Of a DNA stretch of 64,000 bases, positions 39,319 to 51,700 are shown in pieces; the stretch's first letter is position 1; each line of letters opens with the position of its first letter. The stretch covers positions 1,703,001-1,767,000 of the forward strand of contig JAPXFQ010002924.1 in NCBI GenBank assembly GCA_028564705.1. The letters run 5' to 3'. A program made the position numbers and the translations under genes. The notes under the pieces are model-generated. The model was not told the DNA's origin. It was given only the letters and a program-made list of their open reading frames with translations, and did no database searches. This stretch comes from Apricaphanius iberus (taxonomy: Eukaryota > Chordata > Actinopteri > Cyprinodontiformes > Aphaniidae).

Positions 39319-41094
39319 CCTCTTGGTTCTGGCCGACTGACAGAGAACAGCAAAACAAAATTGTTTTCATAAACATGTTGAGATTCATCTTACTTTTAAA
39401 TGTCTTCCGTATGGTCCAGCTTATGTTCAAATTCTGCTTTGATTGGTTGTTGCCTGATTTTATTAATTTGAAAAAATAGAGCACTGATGTCCAGTCAATG
39501 AAATAAAACGTCCAAGTACCTTTATTGCTTAATGACAAGAGAGGTGCAATGAGCTAAATGTTCAGTTAATTAGCATTCAGTGAGAGGACAACGCTCCCGG
39601 CTGTCAATAAGAGGTGTGGCATTTAGCTTCTCGCAGTGCTCACTCTATCATCCACAGGCCTTCCCAGTCATAGACAGCAGATGGCGATAACTGTACGCTG
39701 ATCCTTTGAACCAAACCTTCTCTTCAGATTGTTGGCCGGGATACCATTCCAGAGGTAGCCTACATAATTTTTTTTTTGATCCCCTTAATTAAAATTTTAA
39801 TTAGGAATATGTCCACTTTTCTGTCTGTTTCACTAAACATTTAGCTTTCTCCTCTGGATTCAGCTACACATGGACGGTGATCTACACCAGATGGCGATCC
39901 TTTACTATTGATGTCAGTCAAAGGGATTCCTGCTGGGCGAAACCCTCAAATGTTTTCAGTCTCAGTCCAGAAGCTGATGAACTCTACCAACACTCTTGTA
40001 AATAAAGTACACAGTTATGGGAAATAAATGAAGAATTAAAAAGGTAAAGAAAAAACCCCCAGTATCTTATAGCTGGACTTGTGAGTCATAAATGTCCTTT
40101 TGTTTTAACAATGTTTTCTCATTTTTCCCCCCGCATTTCTAAGTGAATATTAATTTGTGTCTCATATTGTCGTTTGGTCGACGGTTATGGCAACAAACAC
40201 TCTATAGAATATGTTTCTTAAGTCTATTATTGTGGCTGTTTCTGACTAAGTTTTTTTGTGGCTGCTATAGATATATTTCTACTTTTTAGTTTGCTTTTGA
40301 TTTCTTTTCAGTTCATCCAGTTCATTTCAGTTCATCCTTTTATTTCATTAATGTACATGTAAACATAATTTATTGCTGTCAGTCGAGGGAATAATTTACA
40401 TGGGTAGAAGTTGCAATCTCCTTGATAACCAAAGGGGGCCCCACAGCGTCATGCCATATAACTCCTTGTCACTAATATGATAATTTACTACACTGCTAAG
40501 TCAGCTTGTTAAAATTCAGCCTTATTGAAAGATAGGGTAAACTATTTGGTAAATTTACTGAATTTCCTGAGATAATAAAAATCTTGAATGAAATGACAAA
40601 AGGGTGGTAATTTGATGTGCCTCAGTAGTCCCAGCTGAGGTTTATTAATGACTTAACAGTTAAGTCAAGTGTTCATCTCCATTGTACGGTGTGGGCCAGT
40701 GATATAATGAACTCCGGGGTTTAAAAGTTGGAATTTCAGCTATTCTGATGTTCTTTCTTTGTTTGTTTATCTGACTTGGAACGCACAGATTCCAATTTCG
40801 AAAAAAAAAAAGAACACTGATATGTATTTTTGAGCCAATTGAGTTGCACAGCAAACATTCGGGGCACTATTTAACTCATTTTTTTTTGGTCTCAACATTA
40901 CCCCAATTGGGCCAAAAGAAAACCAGCTATAGGCTACAACTAGTCAACATTTGACGCTAATTATCTACAGGTCACATTTATTGACTACTGGACAATTTTA
41001 AGGGTTTTAAATGAGCGAGTAGGGGAAATATGTATTGACAATTTAACATGTAAGGGTTGTTATTCCTAACTAGTCAACTAGTTAATAACTGGAC
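39317..41094. other. Intergenic stretch, nothing recognised
   Basis: No coding exon or nameable repeat. It lies between tbr1 and slc4a10 and may hold regulatory DNA for either gene. Confidence 0.4.
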
Positions 41095-41330
41095 GCTTCC
41101 CTAGTGAGGAGTTTTGTCGATGTCCCACCTGGAGGAGATCTATAGGAAAACCCAGGACACACAGGAGGGACTTTATTTCTCGGTTGACCTGGGGACGCCT
41201 TGGGACTCCTCGGGAAAAGCTGGCCCAAGTGGCTGGGATGAGGGAGAAAGTCTGGACTTCCTTGCTGGGGCTGTTGCCCCCGCAACCCGACTCTTGAATT
41301 AAACGGAAGATAACACAAGAATGGATTGAT
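41095..41330 (+). mobile_element. 3' end of a non-LTR retrotransposon (LINE), 5'-truncated
   Basis: Matches the end of ORF2 and tail of an abundant fish LINE: GTCCCACCTGGAGGAGATC, AACCCAGGACACACAGGAGG, GACTTTATTTCTCGGTTGAC, GGACTCCTCGGGAAAAGCTG, CTGTTGCCCCCGCAACCCGA, then AAACGGAAGATAA. The frame is broken by stops. Such 5' truncation is normal for LINE insertions. Clade not assigned. Confidence 0.8.
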
Positions 41331-41371
41331 GGAGGAATCGATGGTTAACTAATATGACCAAACTACATGTA

Positions 41372-41438
41372 ACCCCCCCCAAACAAACAAACAAACAAAC
41401 AAACAAACAAAAACAACAACCACAACAACAACAAAAAA
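41372..41438. repeat. (AAAC)n/(CAA)n low-complexity tract
   Basis: A C-run, eight AAAC units, then CAA-type units. Confidence 0.9.
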
Positions 41439-41737
41439 TAGTGTTTAGGACTCTTGTGCTACTAGTGCAGCAATTTTGCCATCTGGATTTCTGCCACTGG
41501 CTAAATTGGTGTGTTGCTACTTAGCACAAAAATGTTACCATGGGTGATTTTAAACATGTGTAATAAAACACTGAACTAGTGCAAGCAGCATGTCCAGCTG
41601 GTGGAGTGTAGTCACAAATAGGAGAAATGAGGGCTAACTTCTATCTATCATATACATTATATTCACAGCATGCAATACATGTATTTCTGGCCCACTGACC
41701 TATTTACCTGTCAGACTGGATTGTAAAATAGTAAATA

Positions 41738-41877
41738 ACCATCCATCCATCCATCCATCCATTTTCTGAACCGCTTAGTCCTCCAGGGGTCGCGAGGGGA
41801 CTGGTGCCTACCTCCAGCTGTCAACGGGCGAGAGGCGGGGTACACCCTGGACAGGTCGCCAGTCCATCACAGACAGT
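41738..41877 (-). mobile_element. Fish SINE/LINE 3' tail, reverse orientation
   Basis: Starts with a (CATC)n run, then CATTTTCTGAACCGCTTAGT, GGGGTCGCGAGGGGACTGGT, GCGAGAGGCGGGGTACACCC and GGACAGGTCGCCAGTCCATC. It is the complement of the tail at 20641-20754 and better preserved, so probably younger. Confidence 0.88.
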
Positions 41878-42652
41878 AATTAACCAACTAGAATAAAATA
41901 GAGAGCTAAATGATTTGGTTTGGGTAATTTGTTTTATAAAAAAAAGTTAATTTCATCTGAGTATTATTTATCAATCTCTTAGTACAGCCTTGTGGACCAA
42001 ATTCAGTAGGCTGCAGTTTATAGATCCCCCCTAAACATGAGTAGTGAAAGTGTTAAATTAATAATTTACTGTATTTCTCGATGTTGCAAAAATAAAATAA
42101 TATCACAAAAAGATTTGTCAATTTAATTTACTTAAAATATATGCTTTTCTTATTTGTGGATTTCGGCCAAAAACGGATCATCTTACCCCATTGTTTGTAG
42201 TAGGATATATATCACAAACAAAACTATAAGGAACACACACAGAACTGGGCACAGAATACTCCTGTGTTTCCTGCTAAAATCGCCCCTGTGAGTCAGCTGG
42301 TTATGTAACCCGACCTATAGTCCTCTTCAACGAGCAAAACAGAAGAAAAACAGATTTCTATCTAGTAATTGTTCTTTATCTCAAAGCGACCTCCTCACTT
42401 TTGTGTTTCAAGCTGTAAAAACAGACTCTTTCGTGAGTGACTCGTCCACGTCGGCTGGACTTGCTTGATTTTTTTTATGAGCTTCTATGAACCGCTATTG
42501 CTCAGCAAGGATCTGACCGACGGACATATGAACATGTGACCGGTGTGTGGTCCCTCAATCACCGCGACACCAAACAGGACTTCACACAGCGAAGGTCGCT
42601 GCTCCTTGTTCTTTAGGATCCAGATCACTGCCGATTGAGGAAGAGGAAGAGG

Positions 42653-42700
42653 ATGGATACCACGGAACAGGGAGCTCAGGTAGAGCCACTGCTGCTATCG
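42653..42700 (+). CDS. slc4a10: slc4a10 coding exon 1
   Basis: [16 protein letters not shown], 16 codons ending at TCG/GTAACT. It corresponds to the MEIKDQGAQMEPLLP start of mammalian SLC4A10. A 7.1-kb intron follows. Confidence 0.88.
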
Positions 42701-45700
42701 GTAACTGATTTTCTACATAGGACACCTTACCTGTCAACTTGAACTCACCTTTTGATGCTGGAACATGTAAAAATGTTGTCATATGTTGCAAAAATGCCAG
42801 AATACTGATTAAGAGATTTTTTTGTGACCATCATATGCAGAAGTAGACTTTCATTTCCTTTGAGGTATTTGGTAGTGTTTGTTTTAAACTGTATGGCTTT
42901 GCTCAGATTTGTGTTTTTTTTTACATAAGTAATTTATTTAAAAAATGATTTGGAGGAACTTTGTTCCATTTTTCATTACATGACTGTTATTACTGAGTTA
43001 GGTCTATAGGTTGTCTTGCTCATAAACCTCTTAACAGCTCTATACTGCAAATTTCCTTTAAGACTCAGTTCTTCTTTTGTCATTTTCTAACTAATTTCTA
43101 ACTAATTTGGTGTTATGTCCTTCCGGAACCCACATTTCTGTTCAAGCTTTAACTTCATGATAGATCTAAGATGTTGCTTAAGTATTTCCACATAATGTTC
43201 ATTCTTCATGATCTCATCTGTTTTGTAATGTGCAGCGGTTCCTCATACACAACATGATGCTGCCACTACCAGCTGCGATGTTGTTCTGAGGCTTGCAAAT
43301 TTCTCCCTTTCCTCTTCAAAAGTATTGTTGGCACCATTGGGGTGCGTTTTCTATTCCATGTTAGTTTTGCAGAAATGGTTTCTTGCTTGCTGACTGGCCT
43401 TTCAGCCCACGTTGCTAGCAGGGTTGTTTCAATGTGAATGAATGTTGCACCGTTATTCTAAAGGACGAACCAAAGCTGTGGAGGTCCACAGTTCTGTTTT
43501 TGGGGGATTTATTCTAATTTCCACATAATACCATACAAGGAAGCAGAGTGTTGGAGGTGTGCTTTAAAATGTATTCACTTATGTTCCTCAATTCATCTCA
43601 AATTTGGCAAAAAATGACCAACCTAAAGCTCACCTCATCACCTGCCATAAAAACGGCATAGTAAGAACATTTACAATTTTAAAGAAAGAAAAATCTCTTA
43701 CTCATAATTCTGGCATTCAGAAAATGAAAGTAATGAAAAATTCATTCTAACATCTGACACCACGTTTAATTATGTGTGTAATTTTTCATGGACAGCTCAA
43801 AACTCATACTAGCCATCTTCTATAGCTTTGCAGCCTCCTGGGTCAGATGAACCGTCAGACTAAAGTGAAGTCAAACATCATGCAAATGTTTTGTGTCATA
43901 GGTAATGTTTATGCAAAACTGTTCTATACCATCCTTCAGAGATTTTAAATTGTCCTTATAAGTGTTGTTTTTGTCTATTAAATAAATCTGTTCCAGCAGA
44001 AAGCCATAGGAGACTCTTCTCAGACTGATAAATTCACATATTCTCATTGGGCTCTGCTAATCATAAATGGATTTGACATGAGATTTGACATTATCCGCTG
44101 GCTCTTCCATAAGTGGAAGAGTGAGAATGTATTTTCGCTTAAGCTACTTTTAAAGCTTTGCCTTAGAAATGTCAGGATCTGACCCTGGAATTCCACAAAC
44201 ATTTTAGAATCATGGTAATCTGTCCTTTGCTTGTGAGCAAGTAAAATCTGGCTGAGAGGATGATTTTTGTAGCTGCATTCCTGAACATTAAAATTATGAA
44301 AATAACAATATTAATGTTTAGCACCATCTGATGGACTTCCTAACTGTATCCTCTTTCAGGTTAGCTCTTCATTTGCTTCATCGATCAGGCGAATAAGCTT
44401 GGTGAGTTCTTCCTTGGATTTTTCTCCTTCTTTTTGAGGATGTTACTTTTAAGGAAATAGGTCTTTGTTTGATCTTATGATCTTATTCTGAAAGTGAGAA
44501 TAGTCTTTGACCCCCCCCCCCCACACACACAAAGATAAAAACAATGGATTCACTGTGGGATCAGCTGAAAACGCTATTTGGCATGGACCAAGATGATTTG
44601 ATGCAGCCAAAGCTTATCTCTATTGCTCTTCTTCAGAGGATACACCGTTTTAAACCGAGCTTCATTTTTAGGGCAGCATATTGCTGGGGACCAGCGATAT
44701 AATCTATAATCTCACAATCAGAGAGTGGTGAAACAGTTTTTTGGATGCTCAGTCACAGATTCCAGTTGTTTGACACGACAGATGGGCATCAGCCTTTATC
44801 AGACATGGTGTGAAGCAGGGCAGCAGGAGTTTGTTCTGTGCTCAGGCTTTTAGACAGTGTCACATTCTGTGCAAACTAGTTTTACAGAGCAGGACGGACA
44901 AGGCGAGGACATGCATCCCAATACTTTAGAGGTTCCTTGGTGCTTTGATGGTCAGGTAGGACAAAGCTTAACCTGGGTCCTAACATGTGAGATTTATTGC
45001 GTAGGAGCTTTTTTTTTGGTGTGTAGAGCAGTAGTATAGACAGTTTTGGCTCTTCCTGCTAAAGAGCAACCTGAAACCCTTAAATCTGATGGCATTTTTT
45101 TGTGAGAGGGAATGAAAGCAGACAAATGACAACTCATAGCTTGAAAACACCTTAAATAGCTTCTGGTTGGCAGGGGGTGGAGGGGTGGGGGGCATGGTAA
45201 TTGTAAGCTTGCACTAATGTGCACTCTTACGGCACGCTGATGTTAAAAGTAGAATCGTTGAAGGATTACCATGCATTTTATGATGCCGCTGATGATTTCA
45301 TCATTGCAGTGGCCATCTGCAGGGATCAGATCCAAGCATGTGTCACAGCCTGTCATATGATAGCTACTATGTGCTTTGCCGGTCCTCAAACATGATTTTT
45401 CTAAATAAAATCTGAACATTATTCCTAGAAGTGTCCGTTTTTGAAATAATTGCATACAAAATAGCTTTTTTTTGTATACTCTTTTGTAATCATTGACCAG
45501 ACTGACAGTAGTGTGTGATTCTTGCGTATCTGTTCGGTATGACTATTTATAAACTATAATGCAGCTTTGAAGATTCAGTGCAGGTCAAAAGTTTATATGT
45601 ACTCATCACTAATATGGATTTTAATTTACTGTTCAGATATTTATTATGCATTTGATTATTTTTTGGAATAAAAAAATGTTTTATTTCCTTTAATGTCACT

Positions 45701-48700
45701 TATTCATAATATACATTTTAGAGATTAGTATCTTTTAAACATATCAAAGAGACAATTAAACAACAAAGAAAAGGTCGAAAACTAAAATCCTCCAACTTGT
45801 GCAACAGTGTATAAATACACTCCCGGCAACTTTATTAGGCACATCTGTCTGACTGCTCGTTAACACAAATTTCAAATCAGCCAATCACATGGTGGCAACT
45901 CAATGCATTTAGGCATGTAGACAGGATCAAGACAATCTGCTGCAGTTCAAACCAAGCATCAGAATCTGGAAGAAAGGTGATTTAAGTGACTTTTAACCTT
46001 ACATGGTTGTTGGTGTCAGATGGGCTGGTCTGAGTATTTCAGAAACTGCGGATCTACTGGGATTTTCACACACAAGTATCTCTAGGGTTTACAGAGAATG
46101 GTCTGAAAAAGGGAAAATACCCAGTGATGGGCAGTTCTGTGGGCAAAAATGCCTGAGGCCTGTTGATGCCAGAGGTCAGAGCAGAATGGCCAGACTGATT
46201 CGAGCTGATAGAAAGGCAACAATAACTCAAATAACCACTCGTTACAACCAACGTATGCAGAAGAACATAATTGAAAGCACAACACATGGAACCTTGAGGC
46301 AGATCGGTTACAGCAGCAAAAGACCACACCGACTTCCACTCCTGTTTTCTAAGAACAGGAAACCGAGGCTACAATTCACAAAGACTCACCAAAAATTGGA
46401 CAGTTGATAATTGGAAAAACGTTGCCTGGTCTGATGAGTCTCGATTTCTGCTGCAACATTCGGATGGTGGGGTCAGAATTTGGTGTCAACAACATAAAAG
46501 CATGGATCCATCCTGCCTTGTATAAATGGTTCAGGCTGGTGGTGTTGGTGTAATGATTGTGGGGACATTTTCTTGGCACACTTTGGGCCCCTTAGTGCTA
46601 ATTGGTCATTGTTGCAACGCCACAGCCTACCTGAGTATTGTTGCTGACCATGTCCATCCCTTCATGACCACAGTGTACTTATCTTCTTATGGCTACTTCC
46701 AGCAGGATAATACCCATGTCATAAAGCTCAAATCATCTCAGACTAGTTTCTTGAACATGACAATGAGTTCACTGTACTCAAATGACCTCCACAGTCACCA
46801 GATCTCAATCCAATAGAGCACCTTTGGGATGTGGTGGAAAGGGAGATCACATCATGGATTTGCAGCAACTGTGTGATGCTATCATGTCAATATGGACCAA
46901 AATCTCTGAGGAATGTTTCCAGTACCTTGTTGAATCTACGCCAGGAAGGATTAAGGCAGTTCTGAAGGCAAAAGAGGGTCAGACTCTGTACTAGAGAGGT
47001 TTACCTAATAAAGTGGGCAGAGAGTGTTTTTTTTCCTCCGAGTTCTATGCAATTAACAATGTCCAAGCACCACTTGCAGCAAAACAACCCCTAAACATGA
47101 TGCTATCACCACCATGCTTGACAATTTGCCCAGAATTCCTGTGCTTGAAGCCTGACCTTCTATTATCTGACCTTGTATTCTCAGCTAATCCATGTAGGCA
47201 AATACAGTTTTTAATCAACCTTGAGTGTGTCAATTTTTGGGCAATAGTATCTTCTTGGTCAGTGTCCTGTCCATCTGTGTTTATCTTAGACTTCCATCAT
47301 TGTGGACAATAGTAAGGTCATGTCTTCCAGTTTATGATATCTTTAGCCCCTGACTGTTCCTGAACATCCGTGGCAAGTCAATTATTCTAAATACACATAT
47401 CAATGTTTTTTTTTTAGGTTTGTCTGTAGCATAATGTCAGCTCCACCTAATATTAATTGTGGTTCTTTGATTCTTATGTTGATTCTAAAATCGTTCCCTT
47501 ATTATGCATTTCCATCCTAATTGTCATTTGTCGTATTGCTTTTCATTTTCTTTTTTATACATTTCTTACTGATGTATGGTTTTATTTATATAACAAAATG
47601 TGTCTTTATCTATTATTTGTCTTTTAAAGATGTTTAGAGATATGATGTATAATACTTTGGACCTTGCAAATGGTATAAATAGGCAATACCAGTTAAATTG
47701 ATTTAAGTTTCAATTCAGTGAAACCACTAAACCCAGTTTTTGCTTTTGAATTACTCAGTTTTGTTTACCATCAGGATACCCTTAAAACAGTTCAAAAATA
47801 TATTTTGTGTGCTTTGATGTTGTTTGGCATCAGTCATCTTGACTCTTGCTTTGAGCTAAATTTAAGGACTTCACTCACTGTGCAGCACTGAGCTATTTTG
47901 TGAAAAATACAGATCAAGCTGAGGATAGAACATTTTCCCTTTAGGAAAGACTGGATGTGAGTTTTGTGATGATGTGGAAAAGGATTTGGTATTTAAGTAT
48001 GAAATACAGGCAGTTTTAATCTGACCAGGAATGTTGATCCATTTCCTGTAGTCAGATTATAAGCATCAACCCAGCCCATGTGGCATTGCAGCTGTGAACA
48101 GCAGCTTCCTTCATTAAAATAATGCCTCAATGGTCAACTGACGGTCAAGATGGCAGAACCCTTTTAGGATAAAAATACCTACTGTGATAAGTGCTTTGAC
48201 TTATTCCACATTACTTTTAAATCATAATCAGTGTCACACTAAAAACTAGACACATATTCACACAGCGACCTCAGAGAGTTTGCATGCTATTTAGAACGGA
48301 GGATGGTTTGCACTGTGATGGTTTTCTTTCTTCTTTCTCTCTCGTTAATTCATCTTTTATCTCAAGCATCAAGTGTAAAATGTAGTCATCAGTGCAATAT
48401 TTGTGGTTTCGTTCATCTCCTGTGAGTTAATAATCAGCGAAAGAACCTCTGGTAAAACTGCTGATTGTTGTGTTAACACTATGGAGTTGGTGCTGATTAA
48501 ACAAACAAGATGTTAATTATTGAGTCTTGGAGGTGCTAGAAGGGTTCTGTCACCTTTTGATAAGAAAGGTTGGCAGTTTTCAGCATTCATGTTACGATTA
48601 GATGCTAATGTTCTCTGAATGGCAGTGATCTCACATCCTAACGTAAAAGGTGGCTTTATTTGCTTTACAAATTAAATGACTTATTTGCAATTTCTTTCTT

Positions 48701-51700
48701 TCCACCTCCTTATGTACTTTACAAATCAGATCAAATCCTTATCTTTCTGTGTAAACCTGGAGATGAGGATGCACAGACACACTGAAGTAGACTTGAATAA
48801 ATACTTACCTCACCCTACTCCTCCTCATGTACCACACAGATTATGTCACCTTTGTACGGACTGAGTTCTTCATTATGATCCCTTTATGAGGCTGCACAGT
48901 TCAGTTAGGAGTGTTCATGCTGAGATGTAAATTTGCCTGATTAGTGTTTAAAAGCCTCCAAACCATTAAAATATTTATCTGGACAAAAACCATAAAAAAT
49001 AAAAACATCCAAACAACAAACACATTAAGACAAGACCTGTTTCATATATGAAAAGGTAAAAGCAGATAGAGTATTTATGGTTTTACACACTGTTGAATAG
49101 ATGATAAATGATAAACTGCAGATTTTTTCTAACAAAGAATATTTTTTTAAGTAGATTACATACTCTTTGTCTCACATTGCCTTATAAAACCATATGTAAC
49201 AATTTACTTTTTTCACATTCTATCATGGTACCATCACAAATTTCAATTTATTTGATTGGTATTTTAATATGATTGACAACAAAGTTGTGCATGAATTTGA
49301 AATGGAAGGAAAAACACAGATCCTGAAAAGGGTGGTCTGAATTTGTAGTCATCCCCATTAACTCTGATATTCCTAAATAAAATCCAGTGAAACCCTTTGC
49401 CTTTTGAAAACTGAGATTAGATGACTTTGATAAAACTGTGCAGTACGCATCAATGCAAATCAGGCTTCATTACCAGAAGTGAAACAGAAGTTAACTGTTG
49501 GTTTTATGGCTCCCATCTAAACGAGTGTTCTGTTTGGACCATTCCTTCTCAACATAAAGACATGCAATTAGTTTCCAGGGTAACTGCACTATGCAAAGGA
49601 GGATAATGTGTTTGTTCTTAATGCCCTCAACTGTAAGAGAACACCATGTCAACAAGGATTTTATTTGATGCTGTTTTCCAGGCTATATTGCTAGGTTTGC
49701 ATTTTTTTTCAGTTATTGTGTTTTTTTATTTTTTTGTGTGCTTTTTTTTGCATTTGATTTTCAGAGGAATGATGATGAGGCAGTGTTGGATCGGGGAGGA
49801 ACACGGTCCCAGCAGAGAGCCAACTTTCAGCAGGAAGATTTTGAAGGTAACAAAAACTACAAAAGCTGCAAGCTGCAGCTGTTGCTGAGTCCACCCACTA
49901 TGTCCTAACAACTGCTGCTTTCCCTCTTGACAGCTTTTTTTGCTGTTGAGAGAGGAGCAGAGTAGGAGGCAGAAACTGTGGGTGAGCTCAGTTCGCATCA
50001 GTAATTTCATGATCACTCAAAGAAAAACAAAGAGACCAAACAAAGTTACAAATGGTGGGACTGAGTAAATAGGGATGACTAAAGGCTGCAGTGGATTTTC
50101 TCTAGCTGCAGAATAAGATAATAATTAAGGCCTCTGAGGCTCCAGCTCAGTTTGTTTCTGAGTTATTTTTGATAGTTAAACAATCTTTCCCCTTTGTAAT
50201 GACAAAACCTTTAAATCATTTGTGCATGGAGATAACACAATTCTGGCTGCCCCTCCCAGCAAGTTAAGAGAACAATATACAAAATAGCACTAAACAGCAC
50301 AATTTAAACTGATCAGGCATTGGTCAGGCATACTGTAACATAATGACCTCTGACAGCTAAAGAGAACGACACTGATAAATTCTTCATTGTGGTACTTGTT
50401 AGTGGGTGGAAAATATTGGGGATCAAGTTTTTTTTTTTTTTTTTTACTTAACGTTGTTATGGTAAATGTTAGAAGCAGAAAAAATGGGCAAGTTTAAGGA
50501 TTCATTTGACAGCTTTGAAGGGTGTCTTTCAAAATTGGTACAACGGTGCAATAGTGGTGAGCTGACAAGAAGTCTGTCTGGTATGATCCAGCAGAAGACA
50601 CAACTGAGAGCCCAAGCCTACAATTGGTCAGCCAAACATCAACCTCAGATCATTTGACCAAAACTGTGCTCTATAATCGATGTAATCATTAGTTAATGCA
50701 GCTTTTGGGTACTAGATGGTTTATATTGCAAGGCCAATTACAGTCTTTCACCAGGGGGTGTAGAGAACATCAAAACAGACTTCTGAGTTTGTTTACTTGC
50801 ATAGCTGTAGTTCTAGTAAAAAGATTTTCAGATCAATCCAAACGTACTTTCTGTCGGACATTGCTCCTGTAGGAGGAATGCGTTTGTAAGCTGAATAAGT
50901 AAACAATCTGTTGTTGACCAGAGATGCCACGGCAATGGTTAGGGAGACCTGCCTGAAAAAAATCAACACACCCCGCTGTCCTGGTGGGGAATCGCTTTGC
51001 AACACTGACCAACGGAGAAGTATTAAAGGAGAAGATCTCCATCAGTACATCTGTGTTTGGGTGAAAACTTGCTGACTGAGATATATGAATTAAGCTTTAG
51101 TTGTTCACCAAGGGCCAGGTTTGGATTTGGAAAAAATTAAAAACCAATAACGAAGAAATCTAAGGGGGAAAATATTTTTTCCACCCTATATTTCGACCTT
51201 TATTTTTGTGACTTTTTAATGATAAAGGGCTTAAAATAATTGAACGATGTATTGTTTAGTCTTTTGTGTCTTTACTCTGAAGTTTTCACGGTGTCAACAT
51301 ATGAAAAAAATGTAAATAAGATATCTCCTTGATTTAATATCAATTAATTAATTAAATGACATGCAGTCAGATGCAATGAAATAAACACCCATCTTTCAGT
51401 AAAGACAAAAACTTGCCAGCAGATCAGACCTGATTAGACAAATATAAAATAAATAAAAAGAGACCTTGAACTGTGAAGCCTCTTTAAGCATAGCAAGTAA
51501 GAATGAGTAATGTGTTTCCAAAATATTCTACTTTAAAAGAGGCAATTGAAATGAGTCACCAGCATCAACATTGAATAAACCCACACTAAAAGAAGCTTTT
51601 CATTTTTCCTGCGCTAACTTCTTTGGGATGTATTTCCAGGCCACAGGACTCTCTACATTGGGGTCCATGTCCCCTTAGGCAGTATCAGGAACCGTAGCCA

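Noticed and set aside
41114..41302. 62-codon frame starting MSMSHLEEIY
   Set aside because: Different frame of the LINE 3' end; not a host gene.
47013..47312. 99-codon frame on the + strand
   Set aside because: It is antisense to minus-strand Tc1 DNA, not a gene.
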